Shown: positions 44,616 through 59,033, counted from the stretch's first letter. The stretch is 64,000 nt of DNA from Synchiropus splendidus (GCF_027744825.2 NC_071343.1:12568866-12632865), one strand, 5' to 3'. The notes: generated by a model not told the origin, from the sequence alone. Made by a program: numbers and translations.

Positions 44616-46906
44616 GTAGAAGAGCCTGCACATCGGTCATTCCCCAGCGTCAGATGAATAAAGTAAATGACACGTGAACTGTATCACTCAGCACTGCTGT
44701 TTAATTCATTGGAGTTTTATTTTTGATAGCCTCTGTGATGAACTCGATCCTCAGACAAATGTCATATTCAGTACTAAACCCATGTGACCATTCTGTGTGC
44801 AGACCTGGGGTGACATGTTTTATATAAAGCCTGGACCCTTTTCAAGACATGCTTTATGAGGAGCATCCTTTTGTGGCACTGGTGCAGGTGCACTGGTCCA
44901 GGAGGCTTGAAGCAGACAGAGTTTTAGATGGTTCTATTTATATGCACTCAGTTTGGCTGATTTAACAATCCACAGCTGACTTTGCTATACCCCTGCATAG
45001 CTTTATTGCTTTAATTCAGGCCTGCCCCATCCAGCGAAATAAAACTCAAACAAACTAATGAGAACGAGACGTAAAGCAGAAGGTCTGCTTCAACCACCGA
45101 AAACAGATCAGAGCGTTTCCATGGACGGAACAGATTGCTGACCTCGTGGATGCACACCGATATACAAACACACACCTAGTAGTTGGGTAAATCTCCTCTC
45201 AATCCATTCCCCTGATCCAGCCAATAATCCCTCAGCATAGTTGCAGTAGATTACCACAATAGATGATGGACTCATTCTAGTCACTTTCCGTTAGAAGACA
45301 TGCTTTTCACATGTTGTCACGCCTACTACCATCATTGCCATCGAAGAATGGCGCCGATTAATCTGGATTAAGTTTCCTTCACAGGGAACAACAAATTCCA
45401 TGTGCACCACATTATACAATGTGACGTGATGAAGGAGACCAAGTGAGACTGTACTGAAGGACGAGAATTTCAAGATTAAAAATTGGATATATATAGAAGG
45501 TTAATCTGCACAGAACAACCAGATGTTTAAGATTATATGGACACATTCAATTTTAAGTTGATCATTCCGGTGTCAAATATTAAAAAGTGATCAACTAAAA
45601 AAGTATTTTTTTTTTTTTTAATATATATTGATTGACAGCCAGACCCCCAGACAATGAGTAGCCCCTCCCCTTAGTGTTGATGCAAGAGTAGTTCAGAGAT
45701 CATCACAATAGTCAGTGGCTTCCACACCACCAATACATACTGTGTGTTGCTGTAGTTTTAAAAAGTGATGGCAAACCAGACATTTCAAGTTGAATGAACT
45801 GTAGCTGTAGCTACCAATCTCTCACTACATTTCCACTCACATTAATGGGCAATTATGTACATTTATTTTGTCAATATAATCGGGTTCTTTTTTGAATATG
45901 AAGACATATCAATGATGTCAGAAGCAGTCAAAATAAAATCAATCAACTGCAGTCTCAGCATTGAGAGATGCACTTTTCAAAATATTTGTCAATCCAGAAT
46001 GCAATTCCGAACACCACCGAAATGCAACCATCTGTTCCATTACGGACACTTTTCATTGAAATCCAGTATTTTGTTTTTGAGTCATATTGCAAACAGATAA
46101 ACACAAAACCTGGGAGTGAATCTTTGAATGACAATAGATTGAAACACGTGACTGCGACGATCCAGTCAATTCACACGCGTAGCTATGCCAGATGAAGATG
46201 GGAAAACCAACCACAGACGATCAATAGTGCTTTCCTTCTTGATCAAAGCTGAAGCCTCCCACTTTATACACGGTTAGTTGATTATTTGCAACAATGACCA
46301 CCAAAGCCCAGAACCGTATTGACAAACAAGCAGTCGAGGACTTGGGCGAGAAACAAAACCCTAATCAAACACAAGCAAGCCGCTGAGAACGGTTGGAAGA
46401 CGGCGCAGCTCTTTCGCCCGGAGCCTGTACAATGAGTGTCTGAAGCTCTTTAAGCCTGGTTTGCCTTGTTCTCATGGTAGAATACACACATACACCCCGC
46501 ACTGATGTGACTTATTGAAATATCAGAAGGACAAACTGTGCCGAGAAACTGAGTCAGTGTCAATGAGCAGGGAGATCAGTGTAGACTGAACATCTGATGT
46601 GGGTGCTGTTTGGTACTCGGATGATTAATTGCTATCTGCCAACTGAAGTGTTGGCGTTTGATTGTATTACAGTGAATAATAAAGCTAGTCAAATGTGTCA
46701 TGATTGTTTCGATATGCTTGTTCCAACCTACACAGCTGTCCTCTGATATCGAGCGTGAAGCCACACATAACTAATTGATTGTAAGTTGAGCACTCTCATG
46801 GAACAAATCGAAGATATGTAGACATCAATATGAAGGCTTCAGTCGCTCGTATGAAAACACTTAGGCATGTTACATATTGCATGCGCTTGCATCATTTTTC
46901 CACAAG

Positions 46907-47151
46907 TGGTGGATGGTAGCGTTTATGAATATAATGAGTTCCTTTGTTCTAACCGGTCACAATGCATTTTGACAGGTTATAACCAGAACAGAACAGCAGA
47001 AATGTTGTGCTTTATAAATGTCAACACTTCACCTGTGAGAGATGACTGGCCAAAAGATGACAACTTCATTGCATCCACCATCAGAGAGAGGCTGTTCAAT
47101 TCATTTGTTCATGTGGTTCAGAGCAGAATAAGAAGTGACCGGATGTTGGAG
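46907..47151 (+). CDS. Unidentified exon-like ORF, antisense to PLCL intron 1
   Basis: Open frame of 81 codons plus two bases between an AG (atttttccacaag) and a GT donor (gaggtaaat). Segments are VVDGSVYEYNEFLCSNRSQC, GYNQNRTAEMLCFINVN, then DDWPKDDNFIASTIRERLF and NSFVHVVQSRIRSDRMLE. Composition is protein-like, with four cysteines and N-glycosylation-type NRS/NRT sites. I do not recognise it. The frame is also open upstream to an ATG at 46867. It could be an exon of a nested gene, a transposon relic or chance. Confidence 0.2.
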
Positions 47152-48229
47152 GTAAATCTGGATCTATGACATTAAAAAAGTTCCAGCTGCGGTTTTGGTG
47201 TTTCCGTCACAACAGCAGAAGGCATTGCAAGGTTACCGTCGATTTCAATTGATAAGTGAAGAATAGTTTTACAAGGCATCCTGGGTATGATGCCATTTGC
47301 CCTTTCTGTACTTTGACCTGGGAAAACAAGGGGGTTATTCGATCAGAGATTACTCTGGTACTGTAAGTAGGTATAATCTAACCTTGTGTTTAGCCCTAAC
47401 CTAAACCATAACCCAGATGTTGAAATCCGGAGGAAGCCTAAGAAAACAGGAACCTAAACCAACTACCAGCTGGACATGATCGAGTAACCTAAAGATCGCA
47501 TTTCTCCGACAGCTGTTTTGTTTGTAACACAGGGTTCAATGGCATACAGTAGTTCCAGTCTCAACCACTTCAGAAAATAGACCTTTTCCACCATCCATTG
47601 CAGAGGTTTAGCTTTTTGCTGATGATTGCAATTGTTCCACAACAACGATATCAAACATGGCGACACGCACCTGCCCACCTCAAGCTCCCCAAACAAGAGA
47701 TAAAACCAGACTGCCCATGTTGATATATTTCAAAACCCGGCAAGTCCAGTGAAATATTTATTTTTGTCGGGGATAGTACTTTGCATGCTTTTTTTTTTTT
47801 TCTTACATTATCACGCGTCTTCTAAGGGTTCCGGTGTGTACCAAATATGTCCGCTAGTGGAATCTGCCTGTCACGTGTGAAACATATAGAATAGACCACC
47901 TAGATACTCTGCCTAAAGGGGAGGGGTCCTCCTGAACTGACGGGCAACTAGCTTAGTGTACAGTGTAGGGGATGAAAATCAGAGAGCGGGGGGGCTACTT
48001 TGCTAAAGCGCTGGGGTGAACCCTGGTGCTAGACCTTGTAGACTTTGTAGTAGAAAATGACTATGGATGGATTAAAACAACTCTCGGACAGAAACATAAT
48101 TAAAAAGAAAAAATGGTTGGATGTACTACTTTTCTAAAATGACAGCTGATGATGACATATTGGAATTATGGAATATTTCAGTGTAAAGGTCAAACCAGCA
48201 TTTAAAGCAACCATGGCAAACCACCCATC

Positions 48230-48500
48230 ATTATCCATCTCTTGACACTGGAACTATTCCTCACCCGCTTACTGTATACATTAATCAGCGGGGCATGTAA
48301 TTATGAAGCTGGTGCATGTACACTCATTACACGCAGGATAAAAAACAATCTGGGTGATTAATGTTTCACAAACACTGATGTCTTGCAGAGATGAAAACAA
48401 GCAACCTGCACTCTGGCGTGTAACTGGAGTGGCCATGATGCTCTGGTCGCACGCTGAGCAGGTGACTGTGAAGGACAGGGAAGGGGATGAGGTCTTTAAA
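48230..48500. promoter_or_regulatory. Candidate conserved non-coding element in intron 1
   Basis: Repeat-free block dense in homeodomain-type sites: acattaatcagcgg, gtaattatgaag, ctcattacac and gggtgattaatg, all within about 110 bp. Resembles developmental enhancers; not tested for conservation. Confidence 0.27.
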
Positions 48501-50684
48501 TCAAAGCTCTTCAGATTCCACTCACACAAATGTTGCTAACAAACCTGGCTGCCAGCCGTTGTTCAGTGAAGGCCTATTAGAGCTGTAGATCCTGGTTCTG
48601 AAGCATGTGAGTGAAGCGTGTTACTAAGCGTGTGCTATTGTTCTCCAACTATCCAGCAGCCTGCAGCAACACATTCATGTCTATTACCATAACAGCCCAT
48701 GATGCCCACTCCCTTCTGTAGCACACAGCACATAAATTAATTCTTTTGTGACACCAGAGGACGAACCAAACTATGCCAGTGAGATAAGACTCCGACCTTT
48801 CCTTCATGTCTAGACGATTTACTCTGCCTTTTTGTTACCCGACCTTCCCATTTCCTTTTTACTGCTCCTGAACCCCACTCACAGCCGTCCTCGCCACTGA
48901 CTGTGGGAGACGGGGGACATAGTGAGAGCTTGACAGATGTAAGGTGACGAGAACCTTGAGAGCAGCATGTGGCTGAAAGCATTAAAGACATTATGTCCGT
49001 ACTATTGCAGACCAAAAGCAAAAATACTCCCTGAAACATAAGGTTAATTCACGAAGCGGGAATTTAAAGTTATGTTGAGTGGAAATGCTTTCACTAAGAA
49101 GTGAAACATACAAGGAATTACTCATTCTGGTTCTCTAGTTTCCAAGCAGAGTAGCATGTTGCATCATTCATTTTAATCAGATAAAACCACACACAGGAAA
49201 TACACTGGTTAAACTGCTCATGACAGATTTTAGCACTTTTTCGGGAACTATTTTCTCTCTGGAAGGCACTCAATTCCCACCACTCTTTGAAGAGCATTGC
49301 TATGTTTCCCGCATTTTTTTTCAATTTTTCAATGATAGCTACACCTCAAGCACTCTTTAGTTTAGTAAGAACTTCAAAAGGTAAATTAAAACAAAAAACA
49401 GAACAGGAAATTCAACTGTTTGCGCTGTTTAATATTTGCAATTGTGAATAAAGACTGCAGCAAATATGCAAAATATTAATCCTCAGATTTGTCGTACATT
49501 GTACATCAATAGAACTCTTTTTCCAGTGGGCCACACACCGTAAAAGGGCACTTATTTACTGAGGGCTTATGTGTTCTAAAACACGTGCAAAACAAACAGA
49601 ACCATTCATCAAGAGGCAGTATTGTTTTCCACCAAGCGGCCACTTTTTTGTGCAGCACTTTACAAGCCACAGGGCGCAGCTCAAAAGATAACATATAAAC
49701 TATCATCACTACTTCATTAATCCCTCTTTCTTTCTGTTCGAACTCATTTTCTTACTTACTCTGTTTATCACCTTCACTTTTCACCTTGTGTTTGTAATGT
49801 CACAAACCGTATTGCTACTATTCGTTTGGAGTTGTTAAATTGAGTTTGTGTGAGACTTGAGTGACAGCAAGAGAGCATGTCTGAGTGGTCGGATTGTAGG
49901 TTTGTGTCAGTGAGGTGACTTTATTTTTTTCAGGCGAGCATCATCAAGATGGGTTGCCCTGGCTATAAAATGCTGTGGGAAAACCTTGGTGTTTCCCCAT
50001 CTTCAGTAAACTCAGACTTTTAATAAAAGAAACGTTACTTTCAATACTTTATGCTTAGCAGTGTAAAAAGTGTTAAAATAAATATTGAGTTACATCAGGC
50101 AAAAGGTGACTCAACAGCACTTTTGTATAACCCCGTTCTCATAAATGTCTTGTTGATCGAATGGAGTTTCTTTTGTTGAAGAAAGACTGTATTCTTGTCG
50201 TGAGGACCGCAGACCCTGGGGCCACTCAATCAAATGTATATGACGATGCCATACATATTTCAAAATGAACAGATGATGTAAGCTCAGGAAATATAGATGA
50301 ACCCAGGGACAGATGTTTTTTTCAGGCTGTCCTACTGCCCGCCCTCTGACATCCGTTTGCCCTCGCAGCCATGACTTTTTCTGCCAGTCTTGTCATCACA
50401 TTGTTTTTGTCACTGCCCTTTTCCATCGTTCCTTTATTTGCCATTTATCTCCCTCCTTGGGCCCCCTCCCTTTCTCCCTCTTTGAGAATTGGTACTATCA
50501 AGCCATGCCCGGAGGGGTTTTTAGGCAGTGACCACAAGGGACCCTTTTCCAAAGCAATGACATTCTTCCAAGTCAAGAGGACACTTGTTATGTAACAGCT
50601 TTAAGCTTCTGTGGCGGGTCTCTTGCCTCGGCAGCAACTGCGTGCACACAGACAGTTTATACCCAAAAAAAAAATACACACACG

Positions 50685-51150
50685 AGAAAGGAGGAGAGAG
50701 AGAAAGATGACGGAGGGCAGATTAAGCTGGGAGTGGGATCAAGAGGAAAGAAGGAGACAGACGGAACAAAGAAATGGAGGGAGGATTGAAAGGGAAGGAG
50801 ATTAAGAAAGGGAAGCAGTGATATATGAGCCAGAAAGGAAAAGAAAGACAGAAAAATTAATAAAGATGGACATGAGCTCGGCGAGAGGAGACTGGAGGAA
50901 CAATAATTGACCAAATGAAAAAGAAAAGCACGAGGAGCTGGGAGGTCAGGACAACATCATATGAGCACATACACACAAGCAGTTGGCATTAAATAAAAAT
51001 TTTAAAAGTCCAGATGACATTGGAGTGCTCTGCTCCTGCTCTCACTGCAGGGAGGAAACATGAACACAAAGATGAGGAGACGGCAGAGAGGAAACAGAGC
51101 AAGAGGGGGAGGAGGGGGGAGACACTTGGCCGACAGCCCTGTCTGCCTCT
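50685..51150 (+). repeat. Purine-biased tract
   Basis: Over about 460 bp the plus strand is mostly A and G, with AGG, GAA and GGAG runs, broken by pyrimidines in places, including agaaaggaggagagagagaa and gggggaggagggggg. ORFs rich in Arg/Glu/Lys here are a consequence of composition. Confidence 0.7.
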
Positions 51151-52739
51151 GAAAAGGAGATGTTCAGAAAATGGCTCAATGAATCTTTCAGGGAAGTGGG
51201 GAAAGACGGAGCAGGAAGAGGTGAAAAAAAATACATTTCAATATTTCAACTAATTGTTAAGATGAATAATGCTGCGTGTGTGTTTGCACTACATACTGTA
51301 TGTATGGCTGTGCAGAGGTGGGACTCTGGATACAGAGAAGTGATGATGCGCACTCTCACTCACAAGAGATTTACTTATCAGAAATTCCACCAAAAGATGT
51401 GTACTGCTGTTTCATCAGTACTACCGATCAAAGGTGGAGCTGACCGCCTCTGCTCATTCAGTTTCTGTTTACACCGTAGTTCACCTCTCACGGCTCAATT
51501 ACAGTACCGGTTCGATACTGGGCTGGACGCTCCACTCCAGGCTGACTATATATTTTTAAGATATAGCATACCATATCGATGCTGTATCTGAGTGCAGTGA
51601 TTTGAGTATATTGGTATTTACTTATACTCTTAAGCTAAAACATTTGCTCACTTTCCAATGATCCTAAAATGAATATGTGCCGATAGCATAGTAAAGTTCA
51701 GAGCTAAACAACCTCATCAGACCAAACATTCACATCATAAATGAAACTATTTCGGAAATGGAGACCCCATTTTCATGTCAATATATCTGAACAAAAGCTA
51801 GAGATTGCTCTGAAACAGCTCAGCAACAAATAACAGTTAAGAAGCCTCATGAATTCACACACAATGAAGCGGTTCTGCACGCGTTCTTGTTTCATAAAAT
51901 CAGCCATTCCAGAATATTTGGCCCTTAATGCTACAAATATAAAAAAAATCATTCATGATTATTAAGCCAGAATGAACTACTTGGACTGCAGATATTTACA
52001 GCATCGCTCTCCTCAGAACGTAACTGCATCGCTGGCTTGTCTCAATAGAATCTAAACATAAGCACTTCAAAACATGTATTTCTCCTAGCAAGTGCCAAAA
52101 CACTACAGCTTGCGTCTTTACCCTTATATCAATAATCTCCCAAGAGAACCAAACGCAACAGCCAAGCAAAACTGTTGAAGAAACCAGTTATGCAACTATG
52201 TCCAAAAACCAGAATACTCAATGTCTAAGAAGCGCAGTCAGACACATACACAACAGTGTGTATGCACAGTGAGCAAGAATTTCATTATGATTTTCATAGC
52301 TGCTAAGCAACCACAGGTGAAGGCCACTTGATTAGATAATGGGAATGTAATGGTAGCTTTTATTTCGAACACAAAAGAGGTCAGCAGAGGAACAGAAAGT
52401 CACATTAAATACATTGTGTCATTTGGCGTTGGTGGCTATGGGGACGAGTGTGTGTTCTGTGGGTTATTTTCCACTCATTACAAGTCATCTACTGTATGAC
52501 ACTTTCATCATAGGCATAAATGCCCTTTTCTATGCATATACAGTATGTCTGTGTGAGTGTGTGTCTTGAGCCAGATGACTTCAGCTAACATTTTTCCTGA
52601 TTTACCACTGTACTAGAAATGCCATGATGTATTGACCAAACTTTTACCAATTTGAGTACACCAACAACAACAGATAAGTCAAATGAGTCACTTCCAAAAT
52701 GCACGCCCCTTCTATCACTCCTTCATACTGCTGAAAGGC

Positions 52740-53110
52740 TCCTGTCAGACAAACATGAGGTGAGATGTATTTTTTGAGGGCTGAAATTTGCATAAATGGC
52801 TGCTAACACTCTCCGGCATGACTCTCCGGCATCACATCCACAAGCCATAAAACAGCCATTGGAAGATGTGAATGCAAATCTCTCATCTAAATTGCAGAGC
52901 TGTATTAATAACGACACCAGGTGCGGTGTGCGGTTCGCCAGTACACAAACAGCTCGGGGATTTATGGTCACGTGAAAACCAGTGAGAAATAAACACAAGG
53001 TCAAACACCAAGCCAGCTGCCTCCTGCACAGATGCCATTTCAGCTGACGATTTCTGCTGGAAGCTGGAGGAAACTGTCTGAATGGTGACATGGCAACAGC
53101 TGAGTTGAGC
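52740..53110. promoter_or_regulatory. Candidate enhancer with two octamer sites
   Basis: Contains ATTTGCAT at 52786-52793 and ATGCAAAT at 52872-52879, the same POU octamer in opposite orientations 86 bp apart. Between and after them are cataaatgg, tattaataac and gtcacgtgaaa. The block is repeat-free. The minus-strand ORF across it has no recognised domain. Confidence 0.32.
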
Positions 53111-54245
53111 TGGAGTGCTTACCAGAAAGCAAACTTGAAGGTTGAGAGTCTCAAAATAATTGAAATGAGGCAGATGGTAAAGTTTTGAAGTTACCCGAGT
53201 TCATCATCTTTCATCTTTCACAGATGATACGTTTCAAGAAAATCATTAGTAAGTCTGCAATTGTCTGCAATTTGGGGCGCCATTGATGTTGTGAGCATCA
53301 AAACCGAAGAGGTTGGACAAACATCACAAACACTGAAGAATAATACTTCTAACTTTTCACACATAAGGATTCACTAAATCTTACCAGTTTTTTTTTATCA
53401 GTCAGATACCACGCGCTGTGTTTCTGCTACATGTAAACGATGGTGGCATACTGCCACAGTTTAAATAAGAGCTGCCAAGGGATCAGAAAATTTCTCTCTC
53501 ATGAAATCATCGAAACACGTAACACATTATGAAGGTGGACGTGAACATGACTATCTTCTATGTCATTGTCACGGACAAATCCTTAAAAATACATCATGAT
53601 GACTGAAGTCTGTTGCCTGCGGAAGCCAAACATATTGAGGACGACTGGAGATTAAAAAAACGTGTTTTTATTGTCACCAATTCTATATGACAGTGTGTAC
53701 AATCTATCTTTATTTTGGGATTACATTTTTGAGGTGCTCCAAGCAGAAGAGGCACCACAGATGTTATTATTCCTACGATGATCTTCTGCTATTTTTGTGA
53801 AGAAATCTTTTTTGTTTGTCTTTTATTTCAGTTTTACACAATATTTGGGTCAAGGTGACAAGCCGTTTTTAACAAGACTTTTTACGATGTGGCACCGCAG
53901 GAAACCCTGCACTCTAATCACGTCACACCACAGGATTTGGTCGGGAAGGGGCAAAAACTCAGTATTTTCTCATGCTTCACTATCTACTATGGTTATAGTG
54001 CACATCCCAACAGGAAGTTTGTTTGTTCTGTCAAACCGTTGTGATGAAAACGGCACCATCCATTTCCGATCATAGCACCTCAGTACCCGTCAATTGAGAG
54101 CTGGTAGAAGTGCCGAGGGATAAGAGACATCTCACACCATCTGATGAGACTGTCAGGCTCCATGACCTGGCAGCAAACAAGATCAGATGCTGAAGATGAG
54201 GATGGCAAAGATCAGCAGAACATCCCAAGGGAGTTTGGCATGTTG

Positions 54246-54256
<11 letters not shown>

Positions 54257-54335
<79 letters not shown>
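54257..54335. repeat. (TA)39 microsatellite with GT lead-in
   Basis: Perfect TA over 79 bases, preceded by tggtgtgtgtgtg. It is prone to cruciform formation and length change; Tyr/Ile ORFs over it are artefacts. Confidence 0.97.
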
Positions 54336-54338
<3 letters not shown>

Positions 54339-56270
54339 TCATGCAATATGGCCATGGTTTAAATATATAACATAAATATAAATATTAAATGAAATAGTTT
54401 CCATTAAAATGATTTCCCTCCTTATAATGTCTGCATTAAAGATCTCCATATTATTTACTGCCAGTGGTTGAGTGTGAAACATCACACTCCTACTGCAGTT
54501 CGCACACCTACATGTTTAACACCTGATGAGATGCAACATATAGCTCTTGGGAAAACACTTTTACACGGGCTACTTTATTTGGTGGCATTTAGTCGTGTTT
54601 TAATCTCTTCCTGATGTGGTCCCAGTTAGACTTTTCCTCTTTATTCATCTTCATGATCAACGCCTGAGGCAGCAAATAACCAGAGACATGCCCAAATCTG
54701 TCGGCACCGACTCCAAAGTGCAGCATGTTGAGGCTAATGTGAATAAAGAATGTAATCCAAACCAAACAACTCAAGGACACCACCTCAGAATGGAAGGTTT
54801 TATGAGCACATGAAGTAACAAGTTGGTTCCCAAAGCGTATCAGGTCCTTCGGTTAGGATTATCGAGGGGATAGAGTTGTCAGTGTGGCTTGTTTATATTT
54901 CAAGACTTTGTAAATGGATGCATTCACGAACGATCATGTTCATATGGTGTCATGCAAAGCTATCACAGACAGAAAGTCAGAGGTTCTAATCCAGCCTCAG
55001 TTCAGTTCGGTCATGTGTCCTTTCTGTGTTTACTTGTGCAGGGTTCCACCCACAGTCCGAAAACATTTAGGAATAAGAAGCAGTAAGTTAAGCAACAAGG
55101 AGAAAGTAATGCAGTACAATCGAGTTGCGAAAAGTCTAACCTATAAGGTAGAATGGAGCTCAACCTGTGAGCCACAATCACTGTTACAATGTGCACTATT
55201 GATTTAAGAATGGCTGATTTAGTTATGTCTTTTCAAAATTTTATATAACTGAGTTCTATGTCTGCTGGTTTTGACATTTTGAAGGGGGTTGCGAAAGAGC
55301 CCCTGTGGTTTAGAAACTCAAAGCTCTATAAAGGGGCCAAATATCGCACTTGCAGAGGGACCAAATGGCAGGCTGCGGACTACTCCCACTGAATAGTCCA
55401 CTGTGCTGACAATGATGTTGTAGGTAACTTTTTACGGAATTTTTGACAACACACTTGCTGAAAACCACGAGGTGCAGACCCCCATACCAAAAAAAAAATT
55501 ATATCATTATGATGACTTGATTTCCAAATTAATCATGACATTAATTGCAGCAGTTTCCTGACTACCGTCTGGAAATATTTGGCCGAAACCATGGTCAAGC
55601 CACGCTCAAATGGGACGATGAGGTTTTACAACACAAGCGTTGCCACGTCTGTTGCTATGTTTTGATTTGATCGTCAGAACAATGGTTGTTATGGAAAACA
55701 CAACATCTCTTTTAATGAGCAGTAAGAAATGCTTGCTAACAATATAGAAACTACTTCTACAAAAACTACTAACTTGCAGTGTCTTGACTGGGTCCTTGAA
55801 GCTCCTCATACTACTAGTGCTTTCTGCTAGTTGTTCAATATCACTCCTCAGAGCTAGCAGACACTGGATCATCACCACTGCAGCGACCGTCATGAACGTG
55901 CGGTCATACTGGCGTGCAGACACAGGATGTGGGTAGCCATTAAATATATTTGTTGGATGCATTACCTGAGAAATGAACGATGGTTCAGCACTGCATTACA
56001 CTGATTTATGGTCAGAATTGGTCAAAATTTCACTGTTGATTCAATGTCTTCTTGTTATCTGGTCAGAGAAGTAATACACACACAATTTAAGGACAAAACA
56101 ACTCAATATCAGGATGTACCTTCTTCTTCATTGTTTACAAGCAGAATACAGAGCCACATACAGGTTTGGCATGCATGCTACATCATTTTCAACTGAATCA
56201 CTTATGTTGGCATGGAAGTGTACATTGTCACATACATTAGGAGCAGTTCAGTTGTTCCCCTCCCAGCACA

Positions 56271-56312
56271 GTTCCAGCCAACTTCCAGCAGAGTTCCAGC
56301 AGAGTTCCACCC
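56271..56312 (+). repeat. Short minisatellite, 11-bp unit
   Basis: About 3.7 copies of (g/c)ttccagc(c/a)(a/g)a in tandem: gttccagccaa, cttccagcaga, gttccagcaga, gttccaccc. Confidence 0.75.
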
Positions 56313-58992
56313 GCTGGAGTGACCCCCCTCTTCTTGAGGGAGTGTCTTTGAATAACGTAAACTCCACCTACTCATTGCGCTATGAGGTGTGAAAATGTGT
56401 GTAAATAGGAAGTAACCTACCCAGAAACAGTCTGCCGACTACTGACAATCCGAGGAAGATTGCGGGGCTGCACGAAAACATTGACTCACCTGTAAACAAA
56501 GCTACATACCAGCAGTCAAAATGGCTGCCCTCTGTTTTGGAAAAAGATGCAGATGAGTATAAAAAAAAAAAACATTCTCTTGCTCAGAGCGAGTTCAGTT
56601 GCCTTTCCATTTTCTCCTTTGAAGCGTGACAGTGTAATTTGTGCTCGACTAGATTTCATTAACAGGGCCAATGCTAATCAAGCAGATTTGAGTTAATCAT
56701 CTTTTCTGTTAATCTGCACAAATGTAAGCTGCGGGAATCTGCACCTCAAACGAGGTCTGACGTCTGGAGGCTGGATGCATGGCGTGATGATTGATGCACG
56801 AAGTGATGGATGGTTTGATGAGGAAAGGGGATGGGCAGGACAATGCTGATGGACAAGCTGAGAGGGTCGAATAGATGCAACCCAGGAGTGAAAGGCGAGA
56901 AACATATTGTGATAAATGCTTGCTATTATGGCCTCAAAAGTATTTGGGGCAGAGAAAGGGAGGGACTCAGAGGAGATGGTGGGCAGCAGGTTAGTAGAGC
57001 GGGAAGATTACAAGTGGCATGAGATGGCGAAACACACGAGACAAAGATGGTGACACACTAACACACACTCAAGCTTGGCTTGGGGCAAAAGACGCTGCGA
57101 CAAACTCAGCACAATGTCGGGTCATTTCAGATAACTTCATGTCATGTTTGCCACCGAGACAACCCGACACGTTTGCACAACACTGCAAACCCCGTAGCAT
57201 CAAGTTTGATTCCTACTGACGGAAGATCTTGCAGGGACAGAGGGTTGGGAATGAAAGGTCAGGGTTCAAGTTGACAACAAATCCATTGCACAAAATAATT
57301 TTAAACTGAACCTAAAGATCTTGGATTCATGATAAACCCCAAGTCAAGCAATTTCAGTTGATCAAACTCTCCCTTGGAAAACAGACTCAAAACAAAATCA
57401 GGTTCAACCCCACAATCACGTTTCAGAGAGCACATCCAAGTACCGGAATTTTCAGACTATTCCACAGTTTCCGGCATCTAGCGCCGAGTTGCCTGAGGCG
57501 AGAAGCTCACCACCCATGGAGAGTTTCCCGAGACAAGGTGCAGCTCTCCAGCCGGGATCAAGTCCCCGGCCAAAACCCGACTCGCTTGTGTTCACATCTC
57601 GGACTTTTGAGCCAAAAGAGCTTTGTCTTGAGACAGAAGCCCTAGTGTGAAAGTGCCCGCAGTTGCTACTTTTTGTCTCACGGTTTCGCACAGCTAAAAT
57701 TGATTTTACATGCTAAAGAGCGTCATACTACCAAAATATGCCTTCAAAACTTCCTTCTTAAATTGAGTTGGTTTAGTTGGCTAATATTCCTGTGCACTCT
57801 ATAGTCCAGAATTTACGGTAACTACGGGGTGATTCATCTCCCAGTGAAAAGTTATGACAAATGCACCAATCAGCAAATTTATTAGCTTTAACTTTTTACA
57901 GAAAACTGCTTACAGCACCTGCAGCAGTTACTTCTCGCGACTGCAACCACCGTGTTGAGTGCTGCTGAGTAAACAGGTAAACAGAACCATTTTCAGCCAG
58001 TGATTGTAATTGTACACAGACGATGATGAAGAGGGAAGTAATGCGAATTTGATGCGTTTCTTGATGAGGACTGATTTGACTCGGAAAGTAAAGATTGAGG
58101 GAGAAATGTGCATGAAAAGACTTCCCTTAAGAGTCTGCTCATCAGCTTCATCAGGCTGCACAACCTGAGCATGCTGATTGACAAGAGTGTGTTTGTGTGT
58201 GTCAGGAGATATAAATAGGCCCGGGAAAGTAAAGAGCAAAGAGAAGCAGCGAAAGACAGAAGTTCTGTCCAGCTGTGAGCGCCGCAACCTGCTCCCAGCA
58301 TGATGGTGTGTGTTTATGTGTGTAATGCGCTTGTGTTTATGTGAAGGTGTGTCAGGTGTAAAGTGGACAATGGATGCAGGAGGGAGCATGTGGCTTCACT
58401 AACAAGCATACGTATGTGCACCGACACTGTATGAAACACCGCTCACTGTTCTTAAAAAAAGATGTTATATAACATAATCTCCTTATGTAACGTATAAAAG
58501 TCAAACACTGGCCCACATACACACACAGACGCTAAACATGTCGAACACAAGGTCAGACCCACGTGAAGCAGACTAACACTAACACATCAACACCAGCAGC
58601 TAAACAGGAAAACTAAAAATAAACAGTTGCTCTGCTTATAGGCGACACCAATGCGCTTTCTAAACATTGACTTTATCTTTGTTTTGTTTTGGAGCCAATG
58701 GAATTCTGACAATAACAACTGGGCAGCACCTCACACAGCGATGAGGCAGCTAAAACTTCATTATTTTTTTGTAAAGAGGGTCTTTTTGTTTTGAAAAGAA
58801 TATGAAGGAACTCAGACGGGTTACAGTCCTTGTCCGCAGGTCTGGTGGTGACCATGTTTTTCAAGTTCAGAGCAACATGACTTTGTCATGATCTACTATC
58901 TATCTATCTTTAGAGTAGTTGGTATCAGTTTATTATCTTTTTATTTACTTTGGTTGCCTAACTAGCAATTTCTAGGTTTAGCAGCTTTTGTT

Positions 58993-59033
<41 letters not shown>

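Larger units (their letters stand above)
38394..46906. other. PLCL intron 1 region, first part
   Basis: No minus-strand ORF here resembles the expected PLCL N-terminal exon. Contents are a possible hAT relic starting near 39676 (agggctgcacaagcc), dispersed repeat fragment 2 at 40381, an AT run near 42040 and a retrotransposon tail at 44469. The block at 41380-41560 looks single-copy. Confidence 0.6.

Noticed and set aside
47391..47414. Interstitial telomere repeat (ccctaacctaaaccataaccc).
   Set aside because: Only three degenerate units; such CCTAA-like runs are common in fish introns.
50611..51253. Arg/Glu/Lys-rich ORFs.
   Set aside because: Produced by the purine-biased strand rather than by coding selection.
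54070..54375. Tyr/Ile-rich ORFs over the (TA) tract.
   Set aside because: Pure repeat translation.
54982..54992. tRNA or SINE B box (ggttctaatcc).
   Set aside because: No acceptable A box or cloverleaf upstream, and no SINE tail was seen.
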